DNA from: Prochlorococcus sp. AG-363-A16
GTDB lineage: Bacteria; Cyanobacteriota; Cyanobacteriia; PCC-6307; Cyanobiaceae
Assembly (NCBI GenBank): GCA_003280345.1
Contig: QCFB01000008.1
Location: 1 to 64,000, forward strand
DNA: 64,000 bases
Direction of reading: 5' to 3'
The notes below the pieces were generated by a model. That model searched no databases and was not told the DNA's origin. It saw nothing but the letters and a program-made list of their open reading frames with translations. This document shows positions 1-9,679 of the stretch, in pieces. Position 1 is the first letter of the stretch. Every line of letters begins with the position of its first letter. Made by a program: the position numbers and the translations under genes.

Positions 1-1
1 T

Positions 2-3000
2 AGGGGTATGAGAGCTGATCGTTTGCCTGATTTGGTAAATAGTCGAGTTTTGCGCGCAGGTAAATCAGCGGAAACAGAAGTTTCTGTAACTTTTGACCTG
101 ACTGATTGGAAGCCTGATGCTGCCGAAGAAGGTTTAGAGCCTCCGGAGGAAGGACCTTGGATTAAATCTGATCAAAAAGAGTGGACTGTTACTCGTCGTT
201 TGCGGGTGATGCCTGGTGGGTCTTATAGCTCAAGCTATAGCTCAGATGGCGAAGCTTGTAATCTCCAACAGCTTCAGACTCAGTTAAGGCGTCTAAGGAT
301 TGACCCTGAGGGCAGCAATGTGGTTATGCAGGGTGATGTGACACGAATAGTTTCTATGAGCAATAAAGATCGTCGAGGCTTGATTGATGAATTGGCTGGG
401 ATAGCTCTTTTCGATAATCGCATTGAGCAGACACGCTCTAAATTAGATGATGTTCAAGAAAGGCAGGAACGTTGTCGGATTGTTGAACAGGAGCTCTTGG
501 CTGCAAGGCAACGCTTACAGAAAGATTGTGAAAAAGCCAGGATATATAAGGAATTGCGTGAGCAACTTCAAAAAGGTAGGCAGCAAGAATTGGTGTTGGC
601 TTTTGAGACTGCAAAGAAGGACTTATGTGATTTAAAGAATCGTTATGAACAATCAGGCCAGAAGGAAGTCCGTGATTCGGAGAACTTAGTCGAGTTAGAA
701 AAGAAGCTGTCTGTTTCAGTTGAGAAATTAAAGGTCCTTCAAGAGAACGTTAAAGCTTTGGGAGAAGATCAATTGTTAGCAGTTCAAGCAGAAATTGCAG
801 GATTAGATACTCAGGCTCGAGAATTAGAAAGACAGGGGATCAACCATAGGCAAGAGGGAGATAAGTTAAAAGTTCAGAGAGATGAATTAATTAATCGACG
901 TAGAGAGATTCAAAAAAATGGCGAAGATGAGAAGTTGAAGGATACCTTTTCAGAGGACTTAGCAATTGCTGAGAGAACTTGTAAAGAGGCAGAAGCAGCT
1001 GTTGAAGTTTCTCGAAGAAGACTTGGTGATGTTGCAGGTAGATCTGGCGCATTGGTAGATGAACAACGTCAGAGGAATTTGAGCCGTCAAAAATTGCAAG
1101 TAGAATTAAAACCTCTTGAGGTTGAAAAACAAAAGATTGAAGAGCTATTACTTCAAGATGAGGTAAGGGAAAAGGAATTAGAAGTTGAGCAAGAACGAGA
1201 TTGTGCAGAGAATCAGCAATCAGATCTTCTGCTAGAAAATCTTGATAAAGAATGGAGTACTCTTTTAAAGAAAATTTCAGAGCAGAAAAAGGTTTTAGAT
1301 CAAGCTCTTGACAAGCTTGCTGTTCAGCAAAGAACCCGCTCTCGCTTGGAACAAGAGCAAACAAGACTAGAGAAAGAAATTGCTCGGATTGAAAGCCGTA
1401 GAGACACTCTTTTGGAAAGTAGAGGAACAGGTGCTTTGAAACTTCTCCTAGAAGCTGGTTTGGAAGGAATACATGGCCCTGTTGCTCAGTTAGGAGAAGT
1501 AGATGATTGTCATAGGTTGGCGCTTGAAGTTGCTGCAGGTTCGAGGATGGGACAAGTTGTTGTAGATAATGATCAAATTGCAGCTAAATCTATTGATTTA
1601 CTTAAAAAACGTAGAGCAGGGAGATTAACATTTTTGCCTCTAAATCGAATTAAGCCTTATGGCAATGGAGGACAAAATGTTTTTGAAAAGGGAAGAAAAT
1701 TTATAAATAATGAGCAAGGAAGTGGCCTTATTGGCCGAGCAGTAGAACTAGTCAATTATGAGCCAATTTATAAAAGTGTCTTCTCATATGTTTTTGGAGA
1801 TACCTTAGTTTTTTCTGATTTGAATTCGGCTCGAACTCAGATTGGTCAGAATAGAGCTGTCACTCTTGATGGAGAGTTGTTGGAAAAAAGTGGCGCAATG
1901 ACAGGAGGTAGTTTTTCAGGAAGAGGAATTGGTTTGAGTTTTGGCAGGAGTAATGACTCTGATGACTTAGAACCAATTCGATCGAGATTGCTAGAGCTTG
2001 GAGAGACTCTTGTTCAATGTCATTCTGAGGAGGCAAAACAAATCAAATCTCTTGAGGTGTTGCGCCCTACCTTGAGACAACTTGAGCAGCGACAAGCAGC
2101 TTTAGATGCTCAAAGAGAGGCCTCTCGTTGTTCTAATGCTCCTCTTGTAGAACGTAGGCTTGAAAGATCTAAACGCTTAAAAGAAATTAATCAGATTAAA
2201 GAGCGTAATCAAATGCGATTAGCTGCCCTTGCTAAAGAAATTGAACCATTAGCTTGTAATTTAAAAGAGTTAGAGCACAAACAAGACTTATTGCAATTAG
2301 ATGAAGGCTCTGGGAATTGGTTGAAATTACAAACTGATCTTGAGGTTGCTGATACTGCTCTTGAAGCTGCAAGGAGTGAAAGAGATAGCTTGTTAAATGA
2401 GCAGAGTAAGAATGAACTCAAATTAGAGCGTTTAGATAATGAGCAGAAATCACTTTTGGCGGAAGAATCACGCCTTCAAGTAGCGGTACAAGCTTTGTCT
2501 AATGCTCATAAAGATTGGAAGGTGCAACAAGATAATCAGCAAAAACAGCGTAAAAAACTCGAGGATCAGCAAAAACATCTTCAAGTTCGTTTAGGCGAGC
2601 AACGAAAGGAAAGAGATGAGGCTGAGAATGATTTAGCGAGCCAGCGTCAAAGCTTCCAAGAAGCTCAATGGAATTTAGAACGATTGAGACAGGATCGTCA
2701 TGCTTTGGCAGAAGAACTTCGAAGTAACAAGATCAGAGTTCAGGAAATGGAAAAAACTCTTCCCAACCCATTACCTGAAATCTCAGATGACCTTCGCAAT
2801 GCTGGTTTAGACAGTCTTCAAGATCAATTGCTGAAGTTGCAGAGCAAAATGGAGTCGTTGGAACCTGTAAATATGCTTGCTCTTGAGGAATTGGAACAAT
2901 TAGAAGAAAGACTGGGTGACCTTGTAGAAAGACTCGATGTTTTAAGTAAGGAGCGTTCTGAATTATTACTGCGCATTGAGACCGTGGCTACTTTGCGTCA

Positions 3001-3451
3001 AGAGGCATTTATGGAGGCATTTGAGGCCGTGGATCGACATTTTCGTGAGATTTTTGCGAGCCTTTCTGAAGGTGATGGACATCTTCAACTTGAAAATCCA
3101 AACGATCCATTGGAAGGGGGGTTAACGCTAGTGGCGCATCCCAAGGGCAAAACAGTTAGAAGACTTGCATCAATGTCTGGCGGAGAAAAATCTCTAACTG
3201 CTTTGAGTTTTCTTTTTGCACTCCAGCGTTTTCGTCCCTCGCCTTTTTATGCATTGGATGAGGTTGATAGCTTTTTGGATGGTGTCAATGTAGAAAGGTT
3301 GTCAGCACTTATTGCTAGACAAGCGGAACAGGCTCAATTTTTAGTTGTTAGCCATCGTCGACCGATGATAGGAGCATCAACTAGAACCATTGGAGTAACT
3401 CAGGCTAGGGGTTCGCATACTCAAGTTGTTGGTTTACCAGTTGCAGCGTGA
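2..3451 (+). CDS. smc: Chromosome segregation protein SMC (5' truncated by window edge)
   Basis: SMC dimers form ATP-driven rings that compact and segregate the chromosome. The frame is open to the window edge, so the ATG at 8 is an internal Met and the Walker A head (a few dozen residues in SMC proteins) lies upstream. Visible in order: the end of the N-terminal head with QGDVTRIV and GIALFDNR, a long coiled coil rich in Glu, Gln, Lys and Leu, a hinge at about residues 485-645 (GIHGPVAQLGEV to GGSFSGRG), a second coiled coil, and a C-terminal head with the ABC signature MSGGEKSLTA (about 1055) and Walker B with FYALDEVDSFLDG. The length seen, 1147 residues, suits a nearly complete protein. 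No scpA or scpB is in the window. Confidence 0.97.
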   Translation, partial: RGMRADRLPDLVNSRVLRAGKSAETEVSVTFDLTDWKPDAAEEGLEPPEEGPWIKSDQKEWTVTRRLRVMPGGSYSSSYSSDGEACNLQQLQTQLRRLRIDPEGSNVVMQGDVTRIVSMSNKDRRGLIDELAGIALFDNRIEQTRSKLDDVQERQERCRIVEQELLAARQRLQKDCEKARIYKELREQLQKGRQQELVLAFETAKKDLCDLKNRYEQSGQKEVRDSENLVELEKKLSVSVEKLKVLQENVKALGEDQLLAVQAEIAGLDTQARELERQGINHRQEGDKLKVQRDELINRRREIQKNGEDEKLKDTFSEDLAIAERTCKEAEAAVEVSRRRLGDVAGRSGALVDEQRQRNLSRQKLQVELKPLEVEKQKIEELLLQDEVREKELEVEQERDCAENQQSDLLLENLDKEWSTLLKKISEQKKVLDQALDKLAVQQRTRSRLEQEQTRLEKEIARIESRRDTLLESRGTGALKLLLEAGLEGIHGPVAQLGEVDDCHRLALEVAAGSRMGQVVVDNDQIAAKSIDLLKKRRAGRLTFLPLNRIKPYGNGGQNVFEKGRKFINNEQGSGLIGRAVELVNYEPIYKSVFSYVFGDTLVFSDLNSARTQIGQNRAVTLDGELLEKSGAMTGGSFSGRGIGLSFGRSNDSDDLEPIRSRLLELGETLVQCHSEEAKQIKSLEVLRPTLRQLEQRQAALDAQREASRCSNAPLVERRLERSKRLKEINQIKERNQMRLAALAKEIEPLACNLKELEHKQDLLQLDEGSGNWLKLQTDLEVADTALEAARSERDSLLNEQSKNELKLERLDNEQKSLLAEESRLQVAVQALSNAHKDWKVQQDNQQKQRKKLEDQQKHLQVRLGEQRKERDEAENDLASQRQSFQEAQWNLERLRQDRHALAEELRSNKIRVQEMEKTLPNPLPEISDDLRNAGLDSLQDQLLKLQSKMESLEPVNMLALEELEQLEERLGDLVERLDVLSKERSELLLRIETVATLRQEAFMEAFEAVDRHFREIFASLSEGDGHLQLENPNDPLEGGLTLVAHPKGKTVRRLASMSGGEKSLTALSFLFALQRFRPSPFYALDEVDSFLDGVNVERLSALIARQAEQAQFLVVSHRRPMIGASTRTIGVTQARGSHTQVVGLPVAA

Positions 3452-3469
3452 GATGGTTACATTTGGGTC

Positions 3470-4570
3470 TTGAGTCAAAATGATTCGATTAGCTCACTTC
3501 TTATTGGCTTGCGTTTGACGAATACACAATCCCAAAATAATTCAATTGACCCTGTCCCCAGTGACAGACTTTGGCTTCGTTCGGAGTTAATGGGTACCCA
3601 GGTAATTACCCGTGATACAGGAAGAAGGCTTGGTGTGGTTGGGGAAGTGGTGGTTGACATTGATCGTCGCGAAGTTGTTGCTCTTGGTTTAAGAGACAAT
3701 CCACTGACACGTTTTCTCCCAGGTCTTCCAAGATGGATGCCATTAGAGAGGATTAGACAGGTAGGAGATGTCATCTTGGTGGACTCTGTAGATTCTTTAA
3801 GTGAAGGATTTACACCAGAAAGATTTAGCAGCGTAATTAATTGCCAGGTGATCACTGAATCTGGTCAGTTGTTAGGAAGAGTTCTTGGATTCTCTTTTGA
3901 CATTGAAACAGGAGAACTGACGACTTTGGTCACAGGTGCTTTGGGTGTTCCTTTGTTAGGTGAAGGTGTATTGAGCACATGGGAGATCCCTGTTGATGAA
4001 GTTGTCAGCAGTGGCTCTGATCGAATTATTGTTTATGAGGGGGCTGAAGAAAAGCTGAAGCAACTAAGTAGTGGCTTTCTTGAAAAACTAGGAGTTGGTG
4101 GTCCAAGCTGGGAAGAACAGGAACGTGAGCGCTACAGGGTGGACCTTGTTCCTGTTGAGAATCAATTGACATCAGGAGAAGCTCTTGAGACCAACGATAG
4201 GGCTTTACAAGCTTCAACTGATGAGGTCTTTGAGCAAGAAGAAGAATTTGAATATGTTGAATTAGAAGATAGACAACAAAATCGTATGCAAAAGCGAAGA
4301 TATTTAGATGAATCAGTCCAAGACTCATCTTTGAATTTAAACAATTCTATGGAATCAAGGAAAGAGTTTAATCAGCCTGATTTGCCTTCAAAAGATGCTC
4401 AAGTTAAAGATGAATTTTTAAATGCTCCAAGAGCTGCTTCTCGTAGAATATCTCAGAGCGGTGAAAGCCCGCTTGATGTAGAACCCTTAGATTTTGATTC
4501 TCCTCGCAAGAAACAAAATGATGACTTATTTACTGAAAAAAATGATGGTGAAATAGAAGACCCTTGGTGA
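3470..4570 (+). CDS. PRC-barrel domain protein with acidic C-terminal tail
   Basis: This 366-residue protein has two PRC-barrel-like units: about residues 33-110 (LWLRSELMGTQVITRDTGRRLG, shortened here as the first unit's start) and about 115-190 (the unit with GQLLGRVLGFSFDIETGELT). PRC barrels are small beta folds found in photosynthetic reaction-centre H subunits and RNA-processing proteins such as RimM. From about residue 200 the chain is strongly charged, low-complexity and probably disordered. The start is TTG at 3470, 18 bases after the smc stop, so the two may be co-transcribed. Cyanobacteria carry conserved proteins of this type with no settled function. The domain call is fairly firm; the role is unknown. 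Confidence 0.8.
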   Translation: MSQNDSISSLLIGLRLTNTQSQNNSIDPVPSDRLWLRSELMGTQVITRDTGRRLGVVGEVVVDIDRREVVALGLRDNPLTRFLPGLPRWMPLERIRQVGDVILVDSVDSLSEGFTPERFSSVINCQVITESGQLLGRVLGFSFDIETGELTTLVTGALGVPLLGEGVLSTWEIPVDEVVSSGSDRIIVYEGAEEKLKQLSSGFLEKLGVGGPSWEEQERERYRVDLVPVENQLTSGEALETNDRALQASTDEVFEQEEEFEYVELEDRQQNRMQKRRYLDESVQDSSLNLNNSMESRKEFNQPDLPSKDAQVKDEFLNAPRAASRRISQSGESPLDVEPLDFDSPRKKQNDDLFTEKNDGEIEDPW

Positions 4571-4607
4571 TTAACAATAAATTATTTGCTTAATTAATTC
4601 CTTAAAT

Positions 4608-5903
4608 TTACTTCTTTAACTTAGAGACTTGCTTTTTTTTCAACTCCTTTTGCAAAAGGTCAATCACTTCTTTGCTCATTGCTTCCACTGCCCCAGGCAT
4701 TCCTCTTAATGATTGTAAATCTTCTTTTTGCCCTTTAAGGCGATTTGGTGCTTTTAGCCAGTCCGCGGCTTCTTGAGCGATTTCATTTGGAAAAATTTTC
4801 CCTACTTTCTCTGGAACAATTAAGCGCCCTGCTGAGATATTTGGCCATGCAAGAAAACCTTTATTTTTTAAACGCCAAGCGCTTAGTAAAAAGCCTATGC
4901 ACCATCTCAGGCCAGGAATTCTTCCAAGGATGCCTAAGAAGCCATCCCAGGCTTGCATAACAGTTAAATGTTGTGTTGGAACAACAACTATCATAGGTAC
5001 ACCAAGTGCACCTAATTCTGCAGTATTTGCTCCTACTGTTGTTAATGCAATATCACATTGACTGAGTAAATTATGTGCTGGTGGGTTTTCTTGTAAATGA
5101 ATTTCTGTGCCTTCTTTAGTGATTAATCTTCTCCAAGGAGATTTGGTTTCGGCTTCTTTAATACTTTTAATGGACGAGTAATACTTATCGGCAATAGGAT
5201 TTTGTGAACTAATAAAATATGTAATTTCTTCTAAGCTTGTTGTTGGTGCTACAGGTAAAAGAAATCGACATTCTGGAAGTAGCTTTGCGAGGTGGTCGGC
5301 TACTTCTATTAAGAACGGAACTCCAACACAAAGTTTTGCTGTTTTAGAGCCTGGCATTAGAGCGACCCACTTGCCAGGTGGAAGAGGCTCTTCATTTTTT
5401 GCAAGGTTGTTGAGATCAGCCATTAGATCTCCCACAATTGTGCAACGTTTCTTAAAGCGTTTTGGTAAACGATCTTTTACTTTTGATGACATCGCAGCAA
5501 TCCGATCATTCCATTGCGGCCATCTAGCAATCCACTCTGCATAAGTGATGTGTCGATAACCAAGCCTTGCCGAGAGAAGCACACTCCAGAATTGGTCTCC
5601 TCCAAGAAAAACCACTATTCCTTTGGATGGCCATGGCCCAAAACTTTGAGGAGAGATTAAAAGTTTCCAAAAAGATTTGGCTGGTGTTATTTGTTCAAAT
5701 TGTTTCCATTTTTTGGCTGCATTCATTTCATGTCCAGTTGCATTAGGACATGGAACTAATACGAGCCTTAGACTCGTTGCTGCTGCATTTCTAGGACGCA
5801 TTAGCAATTTTGAATGAAGTTTTTCTGCAAGAGGTCTGACCCAGGTAGCAATTTCTCCAGGACCATTCGACATGAGAACTACCACTAGCGAAGTTTCCTG
5901 CAT
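4608..5903 (-). CDS. Lipid-A-disaccharide-synthase-like glycosyltransferase family protein
   Basis: The N-terminus MSNGPGEIATWVRPLA and the downstream GDLMADLNN, MPGSKTAKL and NTAELGALGVPMIVVVPTQ segments match the LpxB-related cyanobacterial family known from comparative annotation (the TIGR03492-type group). These resemble a GT-B fold but differ from true LpxB, and their substrate is unknown. I use the ATG at 5903. An in-frame TTG at 5927 would add eight residues. It is convergent with the PRC-barrel gene, with a 37-bp gap, and lies just downstream of tRNA-Leu on the same strand. A role in cell-envelope glycolipid synthesis is inference only. Confidence 0.8.
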   Translation of the reverse strand: MQETSLVVVLMSNGPGEIATWVRPLAEKLHSKLLMRPRNAAATSLRLVLVPCPNATGHEMNAAKKWKQFEQITPAKSFWKLLISPQSFGPWPSKGIVVFLGGDQFWSVLLSARLGYRHITYAEWIARWPQWNDRIAAMSSKVKDRLPKRFKKRCTIVGDLMADLNNLAKNEEPLPPGKWVALMPGSKTAKLCVGVPFLIEVADHLAKLLPECRFLLPVAPTTSLEEITYFISSQNPIADKYYSSIKSIKEAETKSPWRRLITKEGTEIHLQENPPAHNLLSQCDIALTTVGANTAELGALGVPMIVVVPTQHLTVMQAWDGFLGILGRIPGLRWCIGFLLSAWRLKNKGFLAWPNISAGRLIVPEKVGKIFPNEIAQEAADWLKAPNRLKGQKEDLQSLRGMPGAVEAMSKEVIDLLQKELKKKQVSKLKK

Positions 5904-5942
5904 TTCAGCTGGAGGTAGTGAAGTCAAGTTTTAAATAAATTA

Positions 5943-6024
5943 TGCGGATGGCGAGACTTGAACTCGCAAGGCCGAAGCCACACGCCCCTCAAACGTGCGT
6001 GTCTACCAATTCCACCACATCCGC
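5943..6024 (-). tRNA. trnL-GAG: tRNA-Leu (anticodon GAG)
   Basis: Read on the minus strand, the gene starts GCGGATGTGGTGG and ends with the T arm GAGTTCAAGTCTC and CATCCGCA. The 7-bp acceptor stem GCGGATG/CATCCGC is perfect. The D-loop has the class II sequence AATTGGTAGAC. The anticodon stem CACGT/GCGTG closes the loop TTGAGGG, giving anticodon GAG. A long variable arm, TGGCTTCGGCC, fits tRNA-Leu. The discriminator is A and CCA is not encoded. At 82 nt it has normal length. Confidence 0.97.
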
Positions 6025-6060
6025 GTGACAAACAAAGTCTCTCGGACTAAGTCGAAAGGG

Positions 6061-6066
6061 ATCATA
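6061..6066 (-). promoter_or_regulatory. Candidate -10 element for tRNA-Leu
   Basis: On the minus strand this reads TATGAT, one base from the bacterial -10 consensus, about 36 bases before the mature tRNA 5' end. No convincing -35 is present at 17 bases. That is common in picocyanobacterial promoters, so this is a weak, sequence-only call. Confidence 0.3.
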
Positions 6067-6147
6067 ACGGTCAATCTTCCACTCTTAAGAATTAACTTTG
6101 GGGTATAAGCGCTGATACGATCCGCCCCAAGCCTTGATAAATCTTGG

Positions 6148-7494
6148 ATGCCTATAGGCAAAGTCCTAATAGCCAATCGCGGCGAGATTGCTCTACGGAT
6201 TCTCCGTAGTTGCAGAGAATTAGGAATAGCAACAGTGGCCGTTTACAGCACTGTGGATCGCAATGCATTACATGTGCAGCTTGCTGATGAAGCGGTCTGT
6301 GTTGGAGATGCTCCTAGTAGCAAAAGCTATTTGAATGTCCCCAACATTCTTGCTGCTGCAACCTCACGGGGGGTTGATGCAATTCACCCTGGCTATGGGT
6401 TTCTTGCGGAAAATGATCGATTTGCTGAAATTTGCCGTGACCACGGGATTGTTTTCATTGGTCCTTCTCCCCATGCGATTCGTTCGATGGGTGATAAATC
6501 AACAGCAAAAGCAACAATGCAGAAAGTAGGTGTTCCTACTGTCCCAGGAAGTGAAGGGTTATTGGCTAGTCCTGAAGAAGCTGCTTTATTAGCAAATGAA
6601 ATGGGTTACCCCGTAATGATTAAGGCCACCGCAGGAGGAGGTGGAAGGGGCATGCGCTTGGTTAATGGTGCTGACCAGCTTGAGAATCTCTTTAAGGCTG
6701 CTCAGGGGGAAGCTGAAGCGGCTTTTGGCAATGCAGGGCTCTATATGGAGAAATTTATTGATCGACCTCGTCATGTTGAGGTTCAGGTATTAGCTGATAG
6801 ACAGGGGAATGTCGTTCATTTAGGTGAACGAGATTGTTCCATTCAACGACGCCATCAGAAATTGCTTGAAGAATCTCCTAGTCCAGCCTTGGACCCTGAG
6901 TTAAGACTGCGAATGGGCCAAGCTGCTGTTGCAGCAGCAAAAAGCATTAATTATGAGGGTGCGGGAACAGTTGAATTCTTGCTTGATAGACAGGGAAATT
7001 TTTATTTCATGGAGATGAACACTCGCATTCAAGTGGAGCATCCTGTGACTGAGATGGTCACAGGCGTTGACTTGATTGCAGAACAATTACGTATTGCTTC
7101 AGGTGATTCCATAAGTCTTAAGCAGGAAGATATTCAACTTTCAGGTCATGCAATCGAATGCAGGATTAATGCTGAAGATTCAACTCACAATTTTCGTCCT
7201 TCACCGGGAAGAATTACTGGTTGGTTACCTCCAGGAGGACCAGGAGTTCGCGTAGATAGTCATGTTTATACCGGTTATGACATCCCGCCTTTTTACGATT
7301 CGTTAATCGGCAAATTAATTGTTTGGGGCCATGATCGCGAAGCAGCTCTAACCAGAATGAAGCGTGCACTTAATGAGTGCGCAGTTACTGGAATACCCAC
7401 AACAATTGAATTTCATCTTTCTTTGCTGGAGAGAGAAGAATTTTTGAGAGGAGATATTCATACAAAATTTGTGGAACAGGAAATGCTTGGTTGA
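6148..7494 (+). CDS. accC: Acetyl-CoA carboxylase, biotin carboxylase subunit
   Basis: It carboxylates biotin on the AccB carrier with ATP and bicarbonate, the first step of fatty-acid synthesis in the cytosol. All family landmarks are present: the N-terminal [16 protein letters not shown], an ATP-grasp glycine-rich loop [13 protein letters not shown] (about residue 160), [11 protein letters not shown], the metal and catalytic site [14 protein letters not shown] (about 289-302), and the C-terminal cap [12 protein letters not shown]. The length of 448 residues is the usual one. ATG at 6148 begins the conserved motif, so the start is secure. The gene stands alone between tRNA-Leu and the convergent YggT gene. 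Confidence 0.98.
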   Translation: MPIGKVLIANRGEIALRILRSCRELGIATVAVYSTVDRNALHVQLADEAVCVGDAPSSKSYLNVPNILAAATSRGVDAIHPGYGFLAENDRFAEICRDHGIVFIGPSPHAIRSMGDKSTAKATMQKVGVPTVPGSEGLLASPEEAALLANEMGYPVMIKATAGGGGRGMRLVNGADQLENLFKAAQGEAEAAFGNAGLYMEKFIDRPRHVEVQVLADRQGNVVHLGERDCSIQRRHQKLLEESPSPALDPELRLRMGQAAVAAAKSINYEGAGTVEFLLDRQGNFYFMEMNTRIQVEHPVTEMVTGVDLIAEQLRIASGDSISLKQEDIQLSGHAIECRINAEDSTHNFRPSPGRITGWLPPGGPGVRVDSHVYTGYDIPPFYDSLIGKLIVWGHDREAALTRMKRALNECAVTGIPTTIEFHLSLLEREEFLRGDIHTKFVEQEMLG

Positions 7495-7508
7495 ATTTTT
7501 TAATTCAA
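7491..7508. terminator. Possible bidirectional AT-rich hairpin between accC and the YggT gene
   Basis: TTGAATT, TTTT and AATTCAA form a perfect 7-bp inverted repeat with a 4-nt loop. It overlaps the stop codons of both convergent genes. The stem is almost all A-T, so it would be weak. Position between two convergent genes is the main support for calling it a terminator. Confidence 0.3.
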
Positions 7509-7822
7509 TTCAATGCTTGGCTATTTGTCAAAATTTGAGAGAGCACTCCTTGTGGCCCAACTAATAATTCACGTAAAAGACTTGTCAAGCCAACCCAGAT
7601 AACAGGTGTTATATCCACCCCCCCTATAGGTGCAACGAACCGTCTGGTAAGTGCAAGGAATGGTTCCGTAGGCCAAGAAATAAAACGCCAAAAACCTTGA
7701 TCGAGATTGATGTTTGGGTACCAAGTAAGCACAATTCTCAATAAAAAAAACAGAGTTAAAGCTGCCAGAAGAAAAGCTAGGAATACATTCAAAAAAGGCA
7801 GTACTACTAATAGCGCTGGCAT
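7505..7822 (-). CDS. YggT family membrane protein (Ycf19/CCB3-like)
   Basis: This small integral membrane protein has two predicted hydrophobic segments (VFLAFLLAALTLFFLLRIVL and a C-terminal ITPVIWVGLTSLLRELLVG region) and the YggT hallmarks ILTWYPNIN-like (VLTWYPNINLD) and EPFLALTRRFVAPIGGVDITP. In plastids the homologue CCB3 takes part in cytochrome b6 haem attachment, and bacterial YggT proteins are linked to osmotic tolerance. I choose ATG 7822, preceded by GAGG. A GTG at 7864 would extend it by 14 residues. It is divergent from psbX. Confidence 0.85.
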   Translation of the reverse strand: MPALLVVLPFLNVFLAFLLAALTLFFLLRIVLTWYPNINLDQGFWRFISWPTEPFLALTRRFVAPIGGVDITPVIWVGLTSLLRELLVGPQGVLSQILTNSQALN

Positions 7823-7911
7823 GACAAACCTCAAAACATCAAGATCTGCATCGTAGAAAGTCACTATGCATCCGTAAGATTGCTATGGTTTTGCCCTAAC
7901 AAGCGGTTGCC

Positions 7912-8076
7912 ATGGCACTCCCTTCCCTAAATCTTCTTCTTGACGTTTCATTGGAGGCTTCGAGGCTTTCAGCAGAGGCAATGGTAGGCAGCTTTTTTGC
8001 GGCAGCCTTCGTTATTGTTATTCCTGCGGCTGGGATCTTGATATGGGTTAGTCAGAAAGACGCCCTAACTCGATAA
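7912..8076 (+). CDS. psbX: Photosystem II small subunit PsbX
   Basis: This 54-residue protein has one transmembrane helix ([20 protein letters not shown]) followed by [11 protein letters not shown], the typical C-terminal pattern of PsbX, which packs near cytochrome b559 at the edge of photosystem II. It is below the size that ORF callers usually report. ATG at 7912 is the natural start. The family is cyanobacterial or plastid, so it supports the taxonomic call. Confidence 0.88.
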   Translation: MALPSLNLLLDVSLEASRLSAEAMVGSFFAAAFVIVIPAAGILIWVSQKDALTR

Positions 8077-8172
8077 ACATCTGCACCTAGTCAATCCTTG
8101 AGTAATTCGTAGACTGACAGGAATGAGGTTGATTCTCAGCCTCCTGTCCGGTCGTCTTCAGGGGGCACAACT

Positions 8173-9138
8173 TTGGTCAATGCCAGTCTTAATTGGGCCA
8201 GCATTGTAGGGATAGTTCTGGCCGTTTGCGGCGCAGGACTATATTTCCTACGTTCTTTTAAACCTGCTTTAGCTCGAGACTATGACGTCTTTTTTGCCGC
8301 AATAGGTTTGCTTTGCGGTGGAATTCTTTTTTTTCAGGGCTGGAGATTGGATCCGATTTTGCAATTTGGTCAGTTTCTCTTGGCAGGGACAACAGTTTTC
8401 TTTGCGTATGAAAGTGTGCGGCTAAGGGGGATAGCTACAGATCAGGCAAGACGTTCTTCTTATTTTGATGATGAGCCAGCCCCTGCGAGAATGCCTAGTG
8501 GTGGAGGACGAGGATCTTGGGATGATTCTTCTTATGATCAATTTGAAGAATCACCTTCTCTGAGACGCAGATTTTCTGGGAGGAGTAATTCAGATGGTGA
8601 TTCCTCAGGAGATGATTTTTATCGGCCAAGACGTACCTCTAGAGCTGCTATACCAGAACAAGCTGCAAGTCGCCGAGCCAGAACTCGAACTCAGGATGAT
8701 TCATGGAAGCAAGATTCAGATCAACCAAGACGGACATCTAGATTTGGTCTGGAAGAAGATCAACAACAAGAAAATATTCCAAGTTTCGGACAAAGGAGGA
8801 ATTTGAGAGAGGAGCAAAGAAGAGGTACTCGACCTTTTGCTAATGAAAGAACTTCGGGTAGACGAAAAAACTTTGACGAAGATTCAAATGCATCTTCTCA
8901 AGTAAATGGATATAAGTCTGCACGAAGACCTGAAGTCTCTAAAAGGGAATCTATAAATAATCAGGCTGAGGATGCCTCTTTCTCAACTGCTAGAAGGCCC
9001 AATTCATCTCAGCCAAACGAGAGAAAAAATAGGCCTTCAGTTGATCAAAATTCTTCAACTTATTCAAAATCTAGTTATAGACGTTCCTCTCCTAGAAGTT
9101 CAAGACCGAGGGATAACAGTTCTCGTTTCGATGACTGA
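8173..9138 (+). CDS. ycf66: Ycf66 family protein with long charged tail
   Basis: The N-terminal 90 residues have three hydrophobic segments (NWASIVGIVLAVCGAGLYFL, VFFAAIGLLCGGILFFQGW and FGQFLLAGTTVFFAYES) and match the Ycf66 family found in cyanobacteria and some plastids, of unknown function. Residues 95-321 are low-complexity, rich in Arg, Ser, Asp and Gln, with recurring RRTSR-like pieces, and are probably disordered. The start is TTG at 8173 giving MVNASLNW. The next gene begins only 2 bases after the stop, so they may be an operon. Confidence 0.88.
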   Translation: MVNASLNWASIVGIVLAVCGAGLYFLRSFKPALARDYDVFFAAIGLLCGGILFFQGWRLDPILQFGQFLLAGTTVFFAYESVRLRGIATDQARRSSYFDDEPAPARMPSGGGRGSWDDSSYDQFEESPSLRRRFSGRSNSDGDSSGDDFYRPRRTSRAAIPEQAASRRARTRTQDDSWKQDSDQPRRTSRFGLEEDQQQENIPSFGQRRNLREEQRRGTRPFANERTSGRRKNFDEDSNASSQVNGYKSARRPEVSKRESINNQAEDASFSTARRPNSSQPNERKNRPSVDQNSSTYSKSSYRRSSPRSSRPRDNSSRFDD

Positions 9139-9140
9139 AC

Positions 9141-9671
9141 TTGCCTTATAAACAATTGAAGAATTTTGTATTAATTATTGGATGTTTAGGCCTTTGTAGT
9201 TGCATAGCAAAAGTTGATCGATTACAAGGCAGCTTGTTGAATGGCAGTCAAAAAGATCCTGCTTTGAGTGCAAATGGAGAAAAGCTTGCTTTAATTGTTG
9301 ATCAAAATGGCAGGCCAACTGTTCAGTTGCGAGATCTGCGGAATGGAAAAATTCTTCCATTGCGTTATCTCAGGCGGCATCAACCTCATAGTTCGCCTTC
9401 TTTAAGTTGGAATGGAAGATATATCGCAGTAATAGCTCAGCGAGGTAATAGGCGTTTAGCAATTGTTGAAGACCGACTTACGGGACGTATTCATCAGCTT
9501 GTAGTTCCTGGAGAACGCATACCTATTCGATTGAGCTTGGCTCCAGATGGAAGCAAGTTAGCCCTCCAAGTTGCTGAGCAAGGTCAATGGAAAATTCAGC
9601 TTTTTGATTTGACTCACAAAATAGAACTTGATCAACCTAGTGGGGTTCTTCGCACAACAGTTTCAGATTGA
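9141..9671 (+). CDS. TolB-like lipoprotein (beta-propeller repeat), copy 1
   Basis: The N-terminus KQLKNFVLIIGCLGLCSC is a lipoprotein signal with the lipobox LGLC or LCSC. The rest carries PD40/TolB-like propeller repeats such as DPALSANGEKLALIV, SPSLSWNGRYIAVIA and LSLAPDGSKLALQV. It is only 176 residues, too short for a closed propeller, so it may dimerise or pair with its neighbour. The start is TTG at 9141, two bases after ycf66. It overlaps or abuts the next gene and shares its architecture. Function is unknown; the location is probably membrane-anchored and periplasmic. Confidence 0.75.
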   Translation: MPYKQLKNFVLIIGCLGLCSCIAKVDRLQGSLLNGSQKDPALSANGEKLALIVDQNGRPTVQLRDLRNGKILPLRYLRRHQPHSSPSLSWNGRYIAVIAQRGNRRLAIVEDRLTGRIHQLVVPGERIPIRLSLAPDGSKLALQVAEQGQWKIQLFDLTHKIELDQPSGVLRTTVSD

Positions 9672-9679
9672 GCAGATAT

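Noticed and set aside
8-10. ATG at 8 as the start of smc
   Set aside because: The Walker A head that must precede it is missing and the frame is open to position 2, so the gene begins outside the window.
891-1364. 157-codon frame antisense to smc
   Set aside because: Mirror of smc codon bias with no domain or ribosome site.
6640-6655. GGAGGAGGTGG run in accC
   Set aside because: It encodes the glycine-rich ATP-grasp loop, not a ribosome site.
8594-8806. Repeated RRTSR-like pieces in the Ycf66 tail as a repeat array
   Set aside because: They are low-complexity protein repeats with variable DNA; no regular spacers, so no CRISPR or tandem DNA repeat.
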